Source of the DNA: Bog-473 sp963791455 | GTDB lineage: Bacteria; Actinomycetota; Acidimicrobiia; Acidimicrobiales; RAAP-2 | NCBI GenBank assembly: GCA_963791455.1 | Contig: CAWBSM010000002.1 | Coordinates: 744,001 to 808,000 of the forward strand | Length of the DNA: 64,000 nt | Direction of reading: 5' to 3' | Shown here: piece after piece, positions 50,817 through 60,335 of the stretch | Layout of the letters: each line of letters opens with the position of its first letter | Numbering within the stretch: position 1 is the stretch's first letter | The notes under the pieces: generated by a model | The model's database searches: none | What the model was told of the DNA's origin: nothing | What the model saw: only the letters and a program-made list of their open reading frames with translations | Position numbers and translations under genes: made by a program

Positions 50817-51400
50817 GCGCGTTCGATCCCGAGGCCTTCGCTCCCCCGCTGCGCGTCCCGCAACTCCCATCCCCACCCGTCGTGCTCCGGCCTTTCGCGT
50901 CGACCGACCTGTCCATGGTGCGCCAGGCCGCGGCCGATGCCCTCATCGCCTCCACCTCCTCGGTGCCCCGTCCGTACACGGACGATGCTGGGCGCGCCTA
51001 CATCGAGCGCCAACGCGCACGCGCCGCCGAGGGTGACGGCTTCTCCTTCGTGATCGCACACCATGTCGACCCCGAGGTCGGCCTCGGCTCGATCGGGCTG
51101 TGGCTGCAAGAGATCGAGAGCGGGCGCGCCTCCATCGGCTACTGGCTGGTCGCCGGTGCGCGTGGGAGAGGCCTGGCCGCCCGCGCCCTCGAGACAGTGG
51201 TGGCGTTTGCCTTCGCGGAGCTGGCCATCCCCCGCCTCCATCTCTTCGTGGAGCCCTGGAACGTCGCGTCGTCGCGCACGGCCGAAGCGGCGGGGTTCAC
51301 CCGCGAGGCGACCCTGCGCGGGTGGGAGCGCATCGATGGGGTGCAGCGCGACGCCGACTGCTTCGCCCTCCTGTACGACGAGTGGTCTCGGGGCACCTGA
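50813..51400 (+). CDS. GNAT family N-acetyltransferase (RimJ/RimL type)
   Basis: A 195-residue protein whose ATG overlaps the stop of the putative nuclease-like gene. Features are VVLRPFASTDL at the N-terminus, IGYWLVAGARGRGLAARALETV for acetyl-CoA, and LFVEPWNVASSRTAEAAGFTREA near the C-terminus. RimJ/RimL-type enzymes acetylate protein N-termini or small amines. Coupling to the preceding gene is notable. Confidence 0.87.
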   Translation: MSAFDPEAFAPPLRVPQLPSPPVVLRPFASTDLSMVRQAAADALIASTSSVPRPYTDDAGRAYIERQRARAAEGDGFSFVIAHHVDPEVGLGSIGLWLQEIESGRASIGYWLVAGARGRGLAARALETVVAFAFAELAIPRLHLFVEPWNVASSRTAEAAGFTREATLRGWERIDGVQRDADCFALLYDEWSRGT

Positions 51401-51500
51401 GGAGCCCGGCGGGCGGGCCACGACCTCTGCCAGACTGCTCGGGTGTGCGGGCACGATCACCGAAGCGGTGGCGGCGCCGGGGGCGGTTGATCAGGGAGTC

Positions 51501-52322
51501 ATGACCGAGAGGGAAGGAACGCCGATGCTGGTGCTGGTCGAGGTCGACGACGGGGTGGCCACGGTCACCCTCAATCGCCCCGAGGCGCGCAACGCACTGT
51601 CGGCCGAGCTGCAGAGCCAGCTCGACGTGACCATCACCGAGCTCGACTCACGCGACGATGTCGGCTGCATGGTGCTGACGGGTGCCGACCCTGCATTCTG
51701 CGCGGGCGTCGACCTGAAGTCCTTGTCCACCGAGCAGCGGGCGGTGCAGCAAGACCGCATGCGCAACCAGGTCAAGTACTTCGGCATGATGGCGACGCAT
51801 GCGACGCCGGTCATCGGCGCCATCAACGGGCCGACCGTCACCGGCGGCCTGGAGCTGGCCCTGTCCTGCGACTTCTTGATCGCCTCCGAACGGGCGCGCT
51901 TCGCCGACACGCACGCCCGCGTGGGCGTCATGCCCGGTGGCGGCCTGACCATCCGCCTGCCCCAGCTCATCGGCCTCGACCGGGCCCGGCGCATGAGCTT
52001 CACCGGCGACTTCATCGACGCCGAGACGGCGCGTGACTGGGGCTTGGTGGTCGAGGTGCTGCCCCACGGCTCCCTGTTGGCTCGGGCGCAGGAGCTCGCC
52101 GCCACCGTCGCGGCGATCCCATCGGAGTACATCCGGGAGATCAGGCGCGGCTACGACAAGATGGGGGGCCTGGCCGGCCCGGAGGCGTGGCGCGCCGAGT
52201 CACAATGGTCGAGGCAGTGGCTCGACGAGCGCTTCGACCAGTCGCGTCTGGCCGCCGAGCGCGAGAAGATCGTTGCCCGAGGTCGGGCACAGAACACGGG
52301 GCTCGACGGCACGCCGGCGTGA
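51501..52322 (+). CDS. Enoyl-CoA hydratase/isomerase family protein
   Basis: A 273-residue crotonase. ATVTLNRPEARNALS, the oxyanion-hole segments AFCAGVDLKSL and NGPTVTGGLELALSCD, and ARVGVMPGGGLTIRLPQLIG are all typical. The second catalytic Glu of hydratases is replaced by a Gly-rich GVMPGG turn, so the exact reaction may differ. The ATG at 51525 has the better ribosome binding site (AAGGA) and is an equally good start. It overlaps the downstream LLM gene (GTGA). Confidence 0.87.
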   Translation: MTEREGTPMLVLVEVDDGVATVTLNRPEARNALSAELQSQLDVTITELDSRDDVGCMVLTGADPAFCAGVDLKSLSTEQRAVQQDRMRNQVKYFGMMATHATPVIGAINGPTVTGGLELALSCDFLIASERARFADTHARVGVMPGGGLTIRLPQLIGLDRARRMSFTGDFIDAETARDWGLVVEVLPHGSLLARAQELAATVAAIPSEYIREIRRGYDKMGGLAGPEAWRAESQWSRQWLDERFDQSRLAAEREKIVARGRAQNTGLDGTPA

Positions 52323-53353
52323 AGGTCTACTCGGGCATGGACCCGCGGCTTCCCCTGCGCGACGCAATCGGCCATGCGCAGCGGGTCGAGCGTCTCGGCT
52401 ACGACGGCTTGCACGTCGCCGAGACGGTGCACGACGCGCTGGCGGTGTCTCTCCTCGTCGCCGAGCACACCGAGCGCATCACCGTCCGCACCAGCGTCGC
52501 TCTCGCCTTCACGCGCAGCCCGACTCTGTTGGCCTATGCCGCGTGGGACATCTCCCACTTGAGCGGGGGGCGCTTCGAGCTCGGCCTCGGGACCCAGATT
52601 CGCCAGAACATCGAGGACCGATACGCGGTGCCATTCGGCGAGGATCCGATCGGGCGCCTGGGTGACTACGTGGGCGCGGTGCGCGCGGCCTTCGCGTCGT
52701 TCGCCACTGGCGAGGCACCCGCCTACGAGAGCACGCACTACCGCCTCACCCGCCTGCAGCCCTACTTCAACCCCGGACCCGACGCGGCGGTGGCGGTGCC
52801 GCCGATCTACCTCGGGGGCGTGCAGCGGCGAGCCTGCGCGCTGGCCGGGGCCGTGGCCGACGGCTTCGTGAGTCACCCCACCAATTCCAACCCGCGCTAC
52901 CTGCGCGAGACCTGCCTGCCCGCGCTGGATGCCGGAGCGCGGGCGGCGGGGCGGGACCTGGCCCGCTCCTCGTTCGAGGTGGTCATCGGGACGCCGGTCG
53001 TCACGGGCGCTTCGCCCGAGGCGGTGGCGGTGGAGCGGGAGCGTCAGCGACGGCTTCTGGCCTTCTTGTACTCGACCCCGGCTTACGCGCCGACGCTGGA
53101 GCTCTACGGCTGGGCGGACCTCGGGCCGCGCCTGCGCGAGCTCATCCGGCGGGACCGCTGGGACGAATTGGCCGGTGTTCTCTCCGACGACGTGCTCGAC
53201 ACGCTGGTCCCCTCCGGCACCTTCGACGAGTTGCCGGGCGCACTACGTGAGCGCTTCGCCGGGCTCGGGCAGGGCATCGTCGTGTCCCCACCGCCCGACG
53301 CCGGCGACGACGCGGCGTTCCGCCCGGTGATCGAGGCATTGCAGGCGGCCTGA
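52319..53353 (+). CDS. LLM class F420-dependent oxidoreductase (TIGR03617-like)
   Basis: A 344-residue luciferase-fold protein starting at a GTG that overlaps the upstream stop. MKVYSGMDPRLPL start, YDGLHVAETVHDALAVSLL, RTSVALAFTRSPTLLAYAAWD, GGRFELGLGTQIRQNIEDRY and PPIYLGGVQRRACALAG. This branch is common in actinobacteria with coenzyme F420. With the crotonase it forms a coupled pair, probably in degradation of a CoA-linked or related compound. Confidence 0.86.
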   Translation: MKVYSGMDPRLPLRDAIGHAQRVERLGYDGLHVAETVHDALAVSLLVAEHTERITVRTSVALAFTRSPTLLAYAAWDISHLSGGRFELGLGTQIRQNIEDRYAVPFGEDPIGRLGDYVGAVRAAFASFATGEAPAYESTHYRLTRLQPYFNPGPDAAVAVPPIYLGGVQRRACALAGAVADGFVSHPTNSNPRYLRETCLPALDAGARAAGRDLARSSFEVVIGTPVVTGASPEAVAVERERQRRLLAFLYSTPAYAPTLELYGWADLGPRLRELIRRDRWDELAGVLSDDVLDTLVPSGTFDELPGALRERFAGLGQGIVVSPPPDAGDDAAFRPVIEALQAA

Positions 53354-53366
53354 GGCCGCCACCGCG

Positions 53367-54266
53367 TCAGCGGGGCATCGGGAAGATGAGCTCCTCCGGC
53401 GCCATGGCCTCGACAGCGACGGCTCGCTCGTCGTCGTTCATGCCTGCGTAGCGCTCGGCCGAAGCGAGCACACGCGGCAGCAGGGTGAGATCTCCGGGCG
53501 TGCAGAACGCGTGCACGCCGGGCGTGGAGAGGGCGAAGTGCACCCCGCGGTCAATCTCCTCGTCGCTGCCCTGGGGCTCGTACCACGACGTGGCCCAGCG
53601 CTCCGCCGTGGCCGGGTCGCCCGCCACGGCGTCGGCCAACGGGCGGTGATCCGCCCACGGCCGACGCGCCGCGGCCTTGATCACCATGACGCCGATGTCG
53701 CGCTGGGCGCAGGTGGCGAGGAGCTCCTCGGCCGCCTCGCGGTACTCGGGGCGGGCCCACAGGGCCGGGTAGACAGGGAACATCACCGTGTCGAGATCGA
53801 ACCGGCGCAGCGCTTCGATGTGCGTCCGGGGCACGTCGAGGTCGTGCCCGGTGATGCCGACGAAGCGCGTGCGGCCTGTCTCGCGGAGCTCGAGGATACG
53901 CTCCAGCGCGGCCGAACGCCGGTCGAGCTCCTCCAGCGTGGTGACGGCATGGGCCTGATAGAGGTCCAGGACCTCGGCGTGGAGCAGGCGCCTGGTGTTG
54001 TCGAACTGCTCGGTCACGCCGTCGGGATGGGCCCGCAGGGTCTTGCCGGCGACGAAGAACTCCTCGCGGTACTCCGCCAGGTGCGGGCCCACCACCGACT
54101 CTGCCGCGCCGTACTGGGGCGCGATGTCGAGGTGGTTGACGCCGCGCTCGCGCCCGACGCGCAGGAAGTCACCCGCCTCCTCCGGCGTGGCCGCCCAGCA
54201 GGCCGCGCCGCCGAGTACGGCCACGCTGCTGAGGTGCTCGGTCCGACCAAGGCGCCGACGTTCCAC
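53367..54266 (-). CDS. Aldo/keto reductase family protein
   Basis: A 299-residue protein from GTG with GAGGA upstream. AKR features are VNHLDIAPQYGAAE (Asp and Tyr of the tetrad), EFFVAGKTLR (Lys), and DLYQAHAVT (His). Later KAAARRPWAD is a cofactor-site region. The long C-terminal tail with WATSWYEPQGSDEEID is seen in ferredoxin-free AKR relatives. It follows the VOC gene by 11 bp, so they are co-transcribed. Confidence 0.87.
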   Translation of the reverse strand: MERRRLGRTEHLSSVAVLGGAACWAATPEEAGDFLRVGRERGVNHLDIAPQYGAAESVVGPHLAEYREEFFVAGKTLRAHPDGVTEQFDNTRRLLHAEVLDLYQAHAVTTLEELDRRSAALERILELRETGRTRFVGITGHDLDVPRTHIEALRRFDLDTVMFPVYPALWARPEYREAAEELLATCAQRDIGVMVIKAAARRPWADHRPLADAVAGDPATAERWATSWYEPQGSDEEIDRGVHFALSTPGVHAFCTPGDLTLLPRVLASAERYAGMNDDERAVAVEAMAPEELIFPMPR

Positions 54267-54277
54267 CCCGAGGGTCC

Positions 54278-55048
54278 TCAGCCCTTGAGCTGCAGGACGT
54301 TGAACACGGCGCCGACGTTGTCGGACAGGACGGCGAAGCGTCCCGGCTCGATGTCCGTCGGGCCCATGAAGAGGAGCGCCCCGAGCTCCTGGGCCTTGGC
54401 CACCGTGGCGTCGGTGTCGGCCACGGCGAAGTAGACGCCCCAGTTCGGCGGCATCTCGGCCGGCATGTCGGGCGACTTCGCCATCATGCCGCCGACGGAG
54501 CGCCCCATGAGCTTCCACTCGGTGTAGGCCGGCGGACCTCCCGGAGGCCCTTGATCCTCGGCGTCCCAGCCGAACACGGCCTTGTAAAAGGCCTTCGACG
54601 CGTCGAGGTCGGTCGTGATGAGCTCGCTCCAGCAGTAGGTGCCGGTCTCGTTGGCCAGCTGGGCGCCCAAGTGCTGGTTGGGCTGCCAGATTCCGATCAC
54701 GGCACCGAGCGGGTCGGCGAACACCGACATGCGGCCCGCCTCCATGACGTCCATCGGGGGCATGAACACCGTCCCGCCGTTGGCCGACACCGTGGCCACG
54801 GTGTCGTCGGCGCTGTCCACGTTCACATAGGTCATCCAGGCCGGCGGGAAGTCCGGGTTCATCTGCGGGCCGAGGCCCGCCACCGTCTTGCCGCCCAGGT
54901 CGCAGACCGAGTAACCACCCGCTTCGGGTGGGCCCTCCGGACAGTTCCACCCGAACAGCGTTCGGTAGAACTCCCTCGACTTGGCCAGGTCAGTGCTCGA
55001 CAGGTCCACCCAGGAAGGGACACCGTCGTCGTAACGCTCGAACTCCAC
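54278..55048 (-). CDS. VOC family protein with two glyoxalase-like domains
   Basis: A 256-residue protein made of two similar VOC domains: PSWVDLSSTDLAKSREFYRT and YCWSELITTDLDASKAFYKA mark the start of each. Each has a conserved FGWxxxE/D stretch and a late Gly-Ala-V-(I/F) strand (GAVIGIWQP, GAVFNVLQ). Start GTG with GAGGAG upstream. VOC two-domain proteins include dioxygenases, isomerases and binding proteins; the role is unknown. Confidence 0.87.
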   Translation of the reverse strand: MEFERYDDGVPSWVDLSSTDLAKSREFYRTLFGWNCPEGPPEAGGYSVCDLGGKTVAGLGPQMNPDFPPAWMTYVNVDSADDTVATVSANGGTVFMPPMDVMEAGRMSVFADPLGAVIGIWQPNQHLGAQLANETGTYCWSELITTDLDASKAFYKAVFGWDAEDQGPPGGPPAYTEWKLMGRSVGGMMAKSPDMPAEMPPNWGVYFAVADTDATVAKAQELGALLFMGPTDIEPGRFAVLSDNVGAVFNVLQLKG

Positions 55049-55164
55049 CGCGCCATCTCCTCGTTCTCGTGCCCCGACCCGTCCGACGGTACCCGATCGC
55101 CGTCCCACGTGCAGCGGCCCGGGGATGACATGATCACGGGAATGTCACGCGGCTGGTGGCCCCT

Positions 55165-55659
55165 ATGAGCCCCAATCCGATCGGCTCCCGGGTCGAGCAG
55201 CTGGCCCAGGCGCTGGCCGAGCGCATCGTCCCTCTTGTCATCGACGCCATCGACATCGACGCGCTCATCGACCGGGTCGACATCGACAAGGTCCTCCAGA
55301 GGGTCGACATCAACAAGGTCGTAGAGCGGGTCGACATCGAGGCGGTCATCGAGCGGGTCGACATCGAAAAGGTCGTCGGAGAGGTGGACGTCCAGAAGGT
55401 CATCGACCGGGTCGACATCAACGCCATCGTCGGAGAGATCGACATCGACGCCATTGTCGAGGAGACCGAGCTGGGGTCGATCATCGCCAAGTCGACCACC
55501 GGCATCCTCTCCGAGGTCCTCGACGTGGTCCGTGCCCAGGGCGTGGGACTCGACGACTTCGTGCTCCGCCTGGGCAACACGTTGATCGGGCGCAGGAAGC
55601 GGTTGGCCCGATGGCCGGACGGACCGCCCCTCCTCGTGGCGCCCAAGGTGACGTCGTGA
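55165..55659 (+). CDS. Protein with nine-residue DI(D/N)xVVxRV tandem repeats
   Basis: A 164-residue protein. Residues about 25-100 contain eight copies of a nine-residue unit (DIDALIDRV, DIDKVLQRV, DINKVVERV, DIEAVIERV and so on), with Asp-Ile at the start and Val at position nine. Such regular charge/hydrophobic spacing suggests a solenoid or an amphipathic helix on the membrane face. A conserved tail (VVRAQGVGLDDFVLRLGNTL) follows. It overlaps the RDD gene (GTGA), and this pairing recurs in actinobacteria as far as I know. A GTG nine bases earlier is an alternative start. Confidence 0.75.
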   Translation: MSPNPIGSRVEQLAQALAERIVPLVIDAIDIDALIDRVDIDKVLQRVDINKVVERVDIEAVIERVDIEKVVGEVDVQKVIDRVDINAIVGEIDIDAIVEETELGSIIAKSTTGILSEVLDVVRAQGVGLDDFVLRLGNTLIGRRKRLARWPDGPPLLVAPKVTS

Positions 55660-56240
55660 CCACCGTCTCCGCCCCCCCGCCGGAGATGACGGTCGGCCGG
55701 CAGGGTCACTACGCCGGCGCCGTGAGCCGGCTGCTCGCGTTCGGCACCGACGTCCTTGTCTCCTGGTTGGTCTACTTGGTGGGCACCGCGGGCATCAACG
55801 CGGCCGTCAAGCTCATCACGGGACACTCGTACAACCTCAGCAACCACGAGACCCTGTCCGCCCTGACGCTCTTGGCGTGGGAGTTCGTCTACTTCGCCTA
55901 CCAGTGGTATCTCAGCGGCAAGACGCTGGGCATGGCCATCTTCGGCATCCAGGTCGTCACGTCCCAGGGCGGCCCCATCAGCGCCCGTCAGGCTGTCGTC
56001 CGGACGATCGGACTCGGACTCACCCTTCCCATCTTCTGGTTCGCCTTCCTCGGCATCGTCTTCCAGCGTGAGCGGCGTGCCTTCCTCGACTTCATGGCCG
56101 GAACCAGTGTCGTCTACGACTGGGACGCGCGGGCCGCCCGACTGCGCTGGCTCGCCCGCAAGGACCGGACTCCGACGGGAGGGGCGGAGAGGAAGGGCGG
56201 CCACCTCGCGCCGGCGGCACCGGAGGGCCACGCCCACTAG
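55656..56240 (+). CDS. RDD family membrane protein
   Basis: A 194-residue protein from GTG. Three membrane segments with the RDD signature AVSRLLAFGTDVLVS (Arg and Asp), KTLGMAIFGIQVV, AFLDFMAGTSVVYD. RDD proteins are of uncertain function, some linked to ion exchange. It is translationally coupled to the repeat protein upstream. Confidence 0.88.
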   Translation: MTTVSAPPPEMTVGRQGHYAGAVSRLLAFGTDVLVSWLVYLVGTAGINAAVKLITGHSYNLSNHETLSALTLLAWEFVYFAYQWYLSGKTLGMAIFGIQVVTSQGGPISARQAVVRTIGLGLTLPIFWFAFLGIVFQRERRAFLDFMAGTSVVYDWDARAARLRWLARKDRTPTGGAERKGGHLAPAAPEGHAH

Positions 56241-56281
56241 AAGAGCTGGCGGACCAGGCGGGCCGGACCGGCCCATCTACG

Positions 56282-57094
56282 ATGACGCCCATGTCCTTCA
56301 CCGAAGTCACCCGGCCCCATCCCCAGGTTGCCGTCGTCACGCTCAACCGGCCGGAGCGCATGAACGCCATGGCCTTCGACGTGATGATCCCCTTTCGCGA
56401 CGCGTTGCGCGAGATTGGCAGCGACAACGACGTGCGGGTGGTCGTCATCACTGGCGCCGGGCGCGGGTTCTGCTCCGGCGCGGACCACGAGAACCCAGGC
56501 ACGATGCCGAACATGGACGGCCTCACGCTCCCCACCGTCGCCCTGCGCTCCATGGAGATGCTCGACGACGTCATCTCCACCATCCGCCGCCTGCACCAGC
56601 CCGTGATCGCGGCGGTGAACGGAGCAGCCATCGGTGGTGGCTTCTGCCTCGCCCTGGCGGCCGACGTGCGGATCGCCGCCGCCGACGCCTACTTCCGGGC
56701 GGCGGGCATCAACAACGGGCTGACCGCGGCCGAACTCGGACTCAGCTTCTTGTTGCCTCGGGCGATCGGGCATTCGCGGGCGGCCGAGATCATGCTGACC
56801 GGCCGTGACATCGACGCGGCGGAGGCAGATCGGATCGGGCTGGTGTCGAGGGTGGTGCCCACCGGCGACCTGCTCCCAGCGTGCTTCGAGTTGGCGGACC
56901 GCATGAACGGCTGGAGCCGCGCCGGCATCGAGCTGACGAAGCGCCAGCTGTGGAACAGCCTCGATGCCAGCAGCCTGCAGTCCCACATGGACGCGGAGGG
57001 CACTGCACAGCTCTTCGTGCGCATCACCACGCGCAACTTCGAGGAGGCGGTGACCGCCCGCAAGGAGGGCCGGACACCGGACTTCAAGGATTGA
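56282..57094 (+). CDS. Enoyl-CoA hydratase/isomerase family protein
   Basis: A 270-residue crotonase. VAVVTLNRPERMNAM, the first oxyanion-hole segment GRGFCSGADHENPG, the second NGAAIGGGFCLALAADVRIA, and GLTAAELGLSFLLPRAIG with the catalytic-region Glu. An ATG nine bases later is an alternative start. Probably beta-oxidation-type chemistry on an acyl-CoA. Tail-to-tail with the haemoglobin gene. Confidence 0.88.
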   Translation: MTPMSFTEVTRPHPQVAVVTLNRPERMNAMAFDVMIPFRDALREIGSDNDVRVVVITGAGRGFCSGADHENPGTMPNMDGLTLPTVALRSMEMLDDVISTIRRLHQPVIAAVNGAAIGGGFCLALAADVRIAAADAYFRAAGINNGLTAAELGLSFLLPRAIGHSRAAEIMLTGRDIDAAEADRIGLVSRVVPTGDLLPACFELADRMNGWSRAGIELTKRQLWNSLDASSLQSHMDAEGTAQLFVRITTRNFEEAVTARKEGRTPDFKD

Positions 57095-57107
57095 AGCGGT
57101 CCCCTTG

Positions 57108-57488
57108 TCAGGGAGAATTGACGAGGGAGTTGGCGGCCATCTCGAGGTAGTCGCGCAGTTCGATCGCATCGGCCTCCGTGATGCGGCCCGCTTTTTGCAA
57201 CTCGAGGAGCGCCCCGAGCATATGGCGCAACCAGGCGTCGCGCTCCCCAGGGCCGATGACGAAGGGCGCGTGCCGCATGCGGAGTCGCGGATGCCCACGC
57301 TGCTCGCTGTACGTGCCGGGACCACCCCAGTACTGCATGAGGAACAACGCGAGATGCTGCGACGATTCGCTCAGGTCCTCGGGGTAGAGGGGCCGCAGCA
57401 GGGGGTCGCCCGCGACCCCGAGGTAGAAGCGGTCCACCAAATCGAGGAAGAACTGCTCGCCGTCGACTCGGTCGAACAGAGCATCCAT
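57108..57488 (-). CDS. Truncated haemoglobin (group II, GlbO-like)
   Basis: A 126-residue globin of normal length for the family. FYLGVAGDPLLRPLYPED, MQYWGGPGTYSEQRGHPRLRMRHAPF (the proximal His is in LRMRH, and YSEQRG is typical of group II) and the C-terminal AWLRHMLGALLE with Trp (G8). It binds O2 and probably handles NO or peroxide. Monocistronic, next to the tRNA. Confidence 0.92.
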   Translation of the reverse strand: MDALFDRVDGEQFFLDLVDRFYLGVAGDPLLRPLYPEDLSESSQHLALFLMQYWGGPGTYSEQRGHPRLRMRHAPFVIGPGERDAWLRHMLGALLELQKAGRITEADAIELRDYLEMAANSLVNSP

Positions 57489-57526
57489 GGGCTCGAGAGT
57501 AGAGGACTTAGACTGCTCAGCGGCTC

Positions 57527-58554
<1,028 letters not shown>

Positions 58555-58754
58555 CCAGGTCCGCGCATAGTCGCCGAAGGTGATCAGCGCCCCGCGAGGG
58601 TCGATCCAATCTCCTCGATCCAGCGACGACCTCTGTTCCCGCTCGTAACGCTCAGCTTCCCGTGTCCTGAACGTGCGTGATCGTTCGCGGCGTCCGGCCC
58701 ACGAAGCCGGACCTCATAGCGAAAGCCGTTCTTTATATTGCGACGCTCGATCAC
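58555..58754 (-). pseudogene. Out-of-frame N-terminus of the integrase
   Basis: A GTG at 58754 with AGGAG eight bases upstream begins VIERRNIKNGFRYEVRLRGPD, typical of an integrase arm-binding domain. A one-base slip near 58690 then moves the frame; RERSRTFRTREAERYEREQ continues to the main integrase frame without a stop. Inserting one base restores a protein of about 405 residues. Confidence 0.72.
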
Positions 58755-58795
58755 TTGACTGAACTCCTGACGAAATCACTCTCCCAGAACGCTGC

Positions 58796-59024
58796 TCAGC
58801 GAACCCTGGTTGGTGGGGAATGGTCTCCTGGACGGACCCAGATGCCGCCGCAGGCTGCGATTTTTTGCGCTCGCCGCTCGATGTACGCCTCGAGAGCAGC
58901 CGTAGACCTTCGTGCGACAGATGGCCAGCGAAGCTCCAGCCTGCTCGGCCGTCACGAGAAGCGGCTTCAAGCGCGGTCGGTATCCGTATTCGTTGGGACC
59001 AAGGCTGTGTCTCAAGTCCTGCAT
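58796..59024 (-). pseudogene. Excisionase-like gene with internal deletion
   Basis: The frame from ATG 59024 encodes PLLVTAEQAGASLAICRTKVY, a MerR/excisionase-type helix-turn-helix. The expected wing (VRIG...RRIP) is absent, and in a different frame AALEAYIERRAQKIAACGG and a TGA follow immediately. A deletion of roughly 55-70 bases that also shifted the frame explains both. The stop is 41 bp before the integrase start, so this was an xis-int operon. Confidence 0.65.
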
Positions 59025-59429
59025 CGGCTGCCTCCATGGCGTCGGAAGGAACTTCCTTCCCTACCTAGGTAGGGACAGCGAGCAGACCAAAACCGAACAA
59101 CATCGAGGTCAGAGGCCCGCATCGAGGGGCAAATCGAGTTCCGTTTTGTGACAGGCGTCCTTCGGTCAGACGGGACACGGTGAGACACCGCTGGACGAAT
59201 CGAGATCCCGCGCGAGGACGAAAGAACGAGAGCAGAAGCGGTTGGTGGGGAGTCGGAGAGGTCGATGGACGGCATCTCTGACGAACTAGAAGCCAGGATC
59301 TGTCAGGGGTTTTCTCTACTGTCTCAAGCCGCAGGACCGTGGGCGGCGGTTACCAAGCTGGTATCAAACTCCGCCCGTTCGCAGGCACAACGGGGGCAGT
59401 GCCGAATCGCGGCAGGAGCAGCTGCAATC
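59025..59429. other. Non-coding stretch in the integrated element
   Basis: About 405 bp with lower GC than its surroundings and no convincing frame. It separates the xis remnant from the methyltransferase-like gene. It probably carries the promoters of both. Confidence 0.4.
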
Positions 59430-60122
59430 ATGGATGCGTGGTATCCGGATGATGGCGATCCGTCGGTGATCGGAAAATCGTCCGACGAACGAGAGCAGCA
59501 TCGTCGATCACTCTGGGCGTACTACGACCGGCGGGTGGCCGGACGCTTGCCTGGCTTGGCCACCGCCCATGACTACTGGACGCGTCTAGGCGTCACTGTC
59601 GAAGTCGAAGACATCGCCGCTGAAGCTGCGCAGCTTGAACGCCTACTTCGTGAACTCTCTGCCGTCCGCTTTGTCGAGGTAGGTGCCGGGCCAGGCACTT
59701 TCACCCGATACCTTTCAGGGAGGGGCATCGCCATCGACCAGAGTCGAAAGGCGCTCGACGTTCTGCGCACCGAAGCTCCGGGAGTACCTGTGATCCAGGC
59801 AGATGCCACAGCCCTACCCGTAGGACCCCACGCCGTCGACCGCTGCTTCTCCGCTCACCTTTATGGCTTGCTTCTTCCAGGCGAGCGTGAATCCTTTCTT
59901 GCCGAGGCGCACCGGGTTGCGTCCGAGGTCGTAATCCTTGACGCCGGTCGCCCCCAGGGAGTGAACGCCGAGGAGTGGCAAGAGCGGACCCTGCCGGGGG
60001 GAGATCACTACAGAGTCTTCCGAAGACACTTTGATGCGGACGCATTGGCCGCCGAAGTCGGTGGTGTGGTCCTGTTCGCCGGGCAGTTCTACGTGCTGGT
60101 GGGCACTGCGTCGGCCTCGTAA
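59430..60122 (+). CDS. SAM-dependent methyltransferase-like protein
   Basis: A 230-residue class I methyltransferase-like protein. Motif I is FVEVGAGPGTFTRYL, followed by IAIDQSRKALDVL (motif II) and VIQADATALPVG (motif III). I chose the ATG of MDAWYPDDGD, which has AGGAG upstream; an ATG at 59265 would add 55 residues of doubtful coding character. The substrate is unknown. It may be cargo of the element inserted at the tRNA. Confidence 0.75.
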   Translation: MDAWYPDDGDPSVIGKSSDEREQHRRSLWAYYDRRVAGRLPGLATAHDYWTRLGVTVEVEDIAAEAAQLERLLRELSAVRFVEVGAGPGTFTRYLSGRGIAIDQSRKALDVLRTEAPGVPVIQADATALPVGPHAVDRCFSAHLYGLLLPGERESFLAEAHRVASEVVILDAGRPQGVNAEEWQERTLPGGDHYRVFRRHFDADALAAEVGGVVLFAGQFYVLVGTASAS

Positions 60123-60335
60123 ATCTCAGTTCCCGAATCGAGGAGGACCGCGAAAGATGTGCCGTTCCTCGAGCTTTCCGTTACAAGCCTCAGCAGCGCG
60201 CCCGGTATCGCCTACCCGATGCACTGCCCAATGACCCGATCGGACCTCAGCCTCGCACGTGACGCACTACGCCGGCTCTCGGAGCTGCCTGGGAAGCGGC
60301 CTCTAGCGATCCAGTGACCCGGACGTGTAGGCGAA

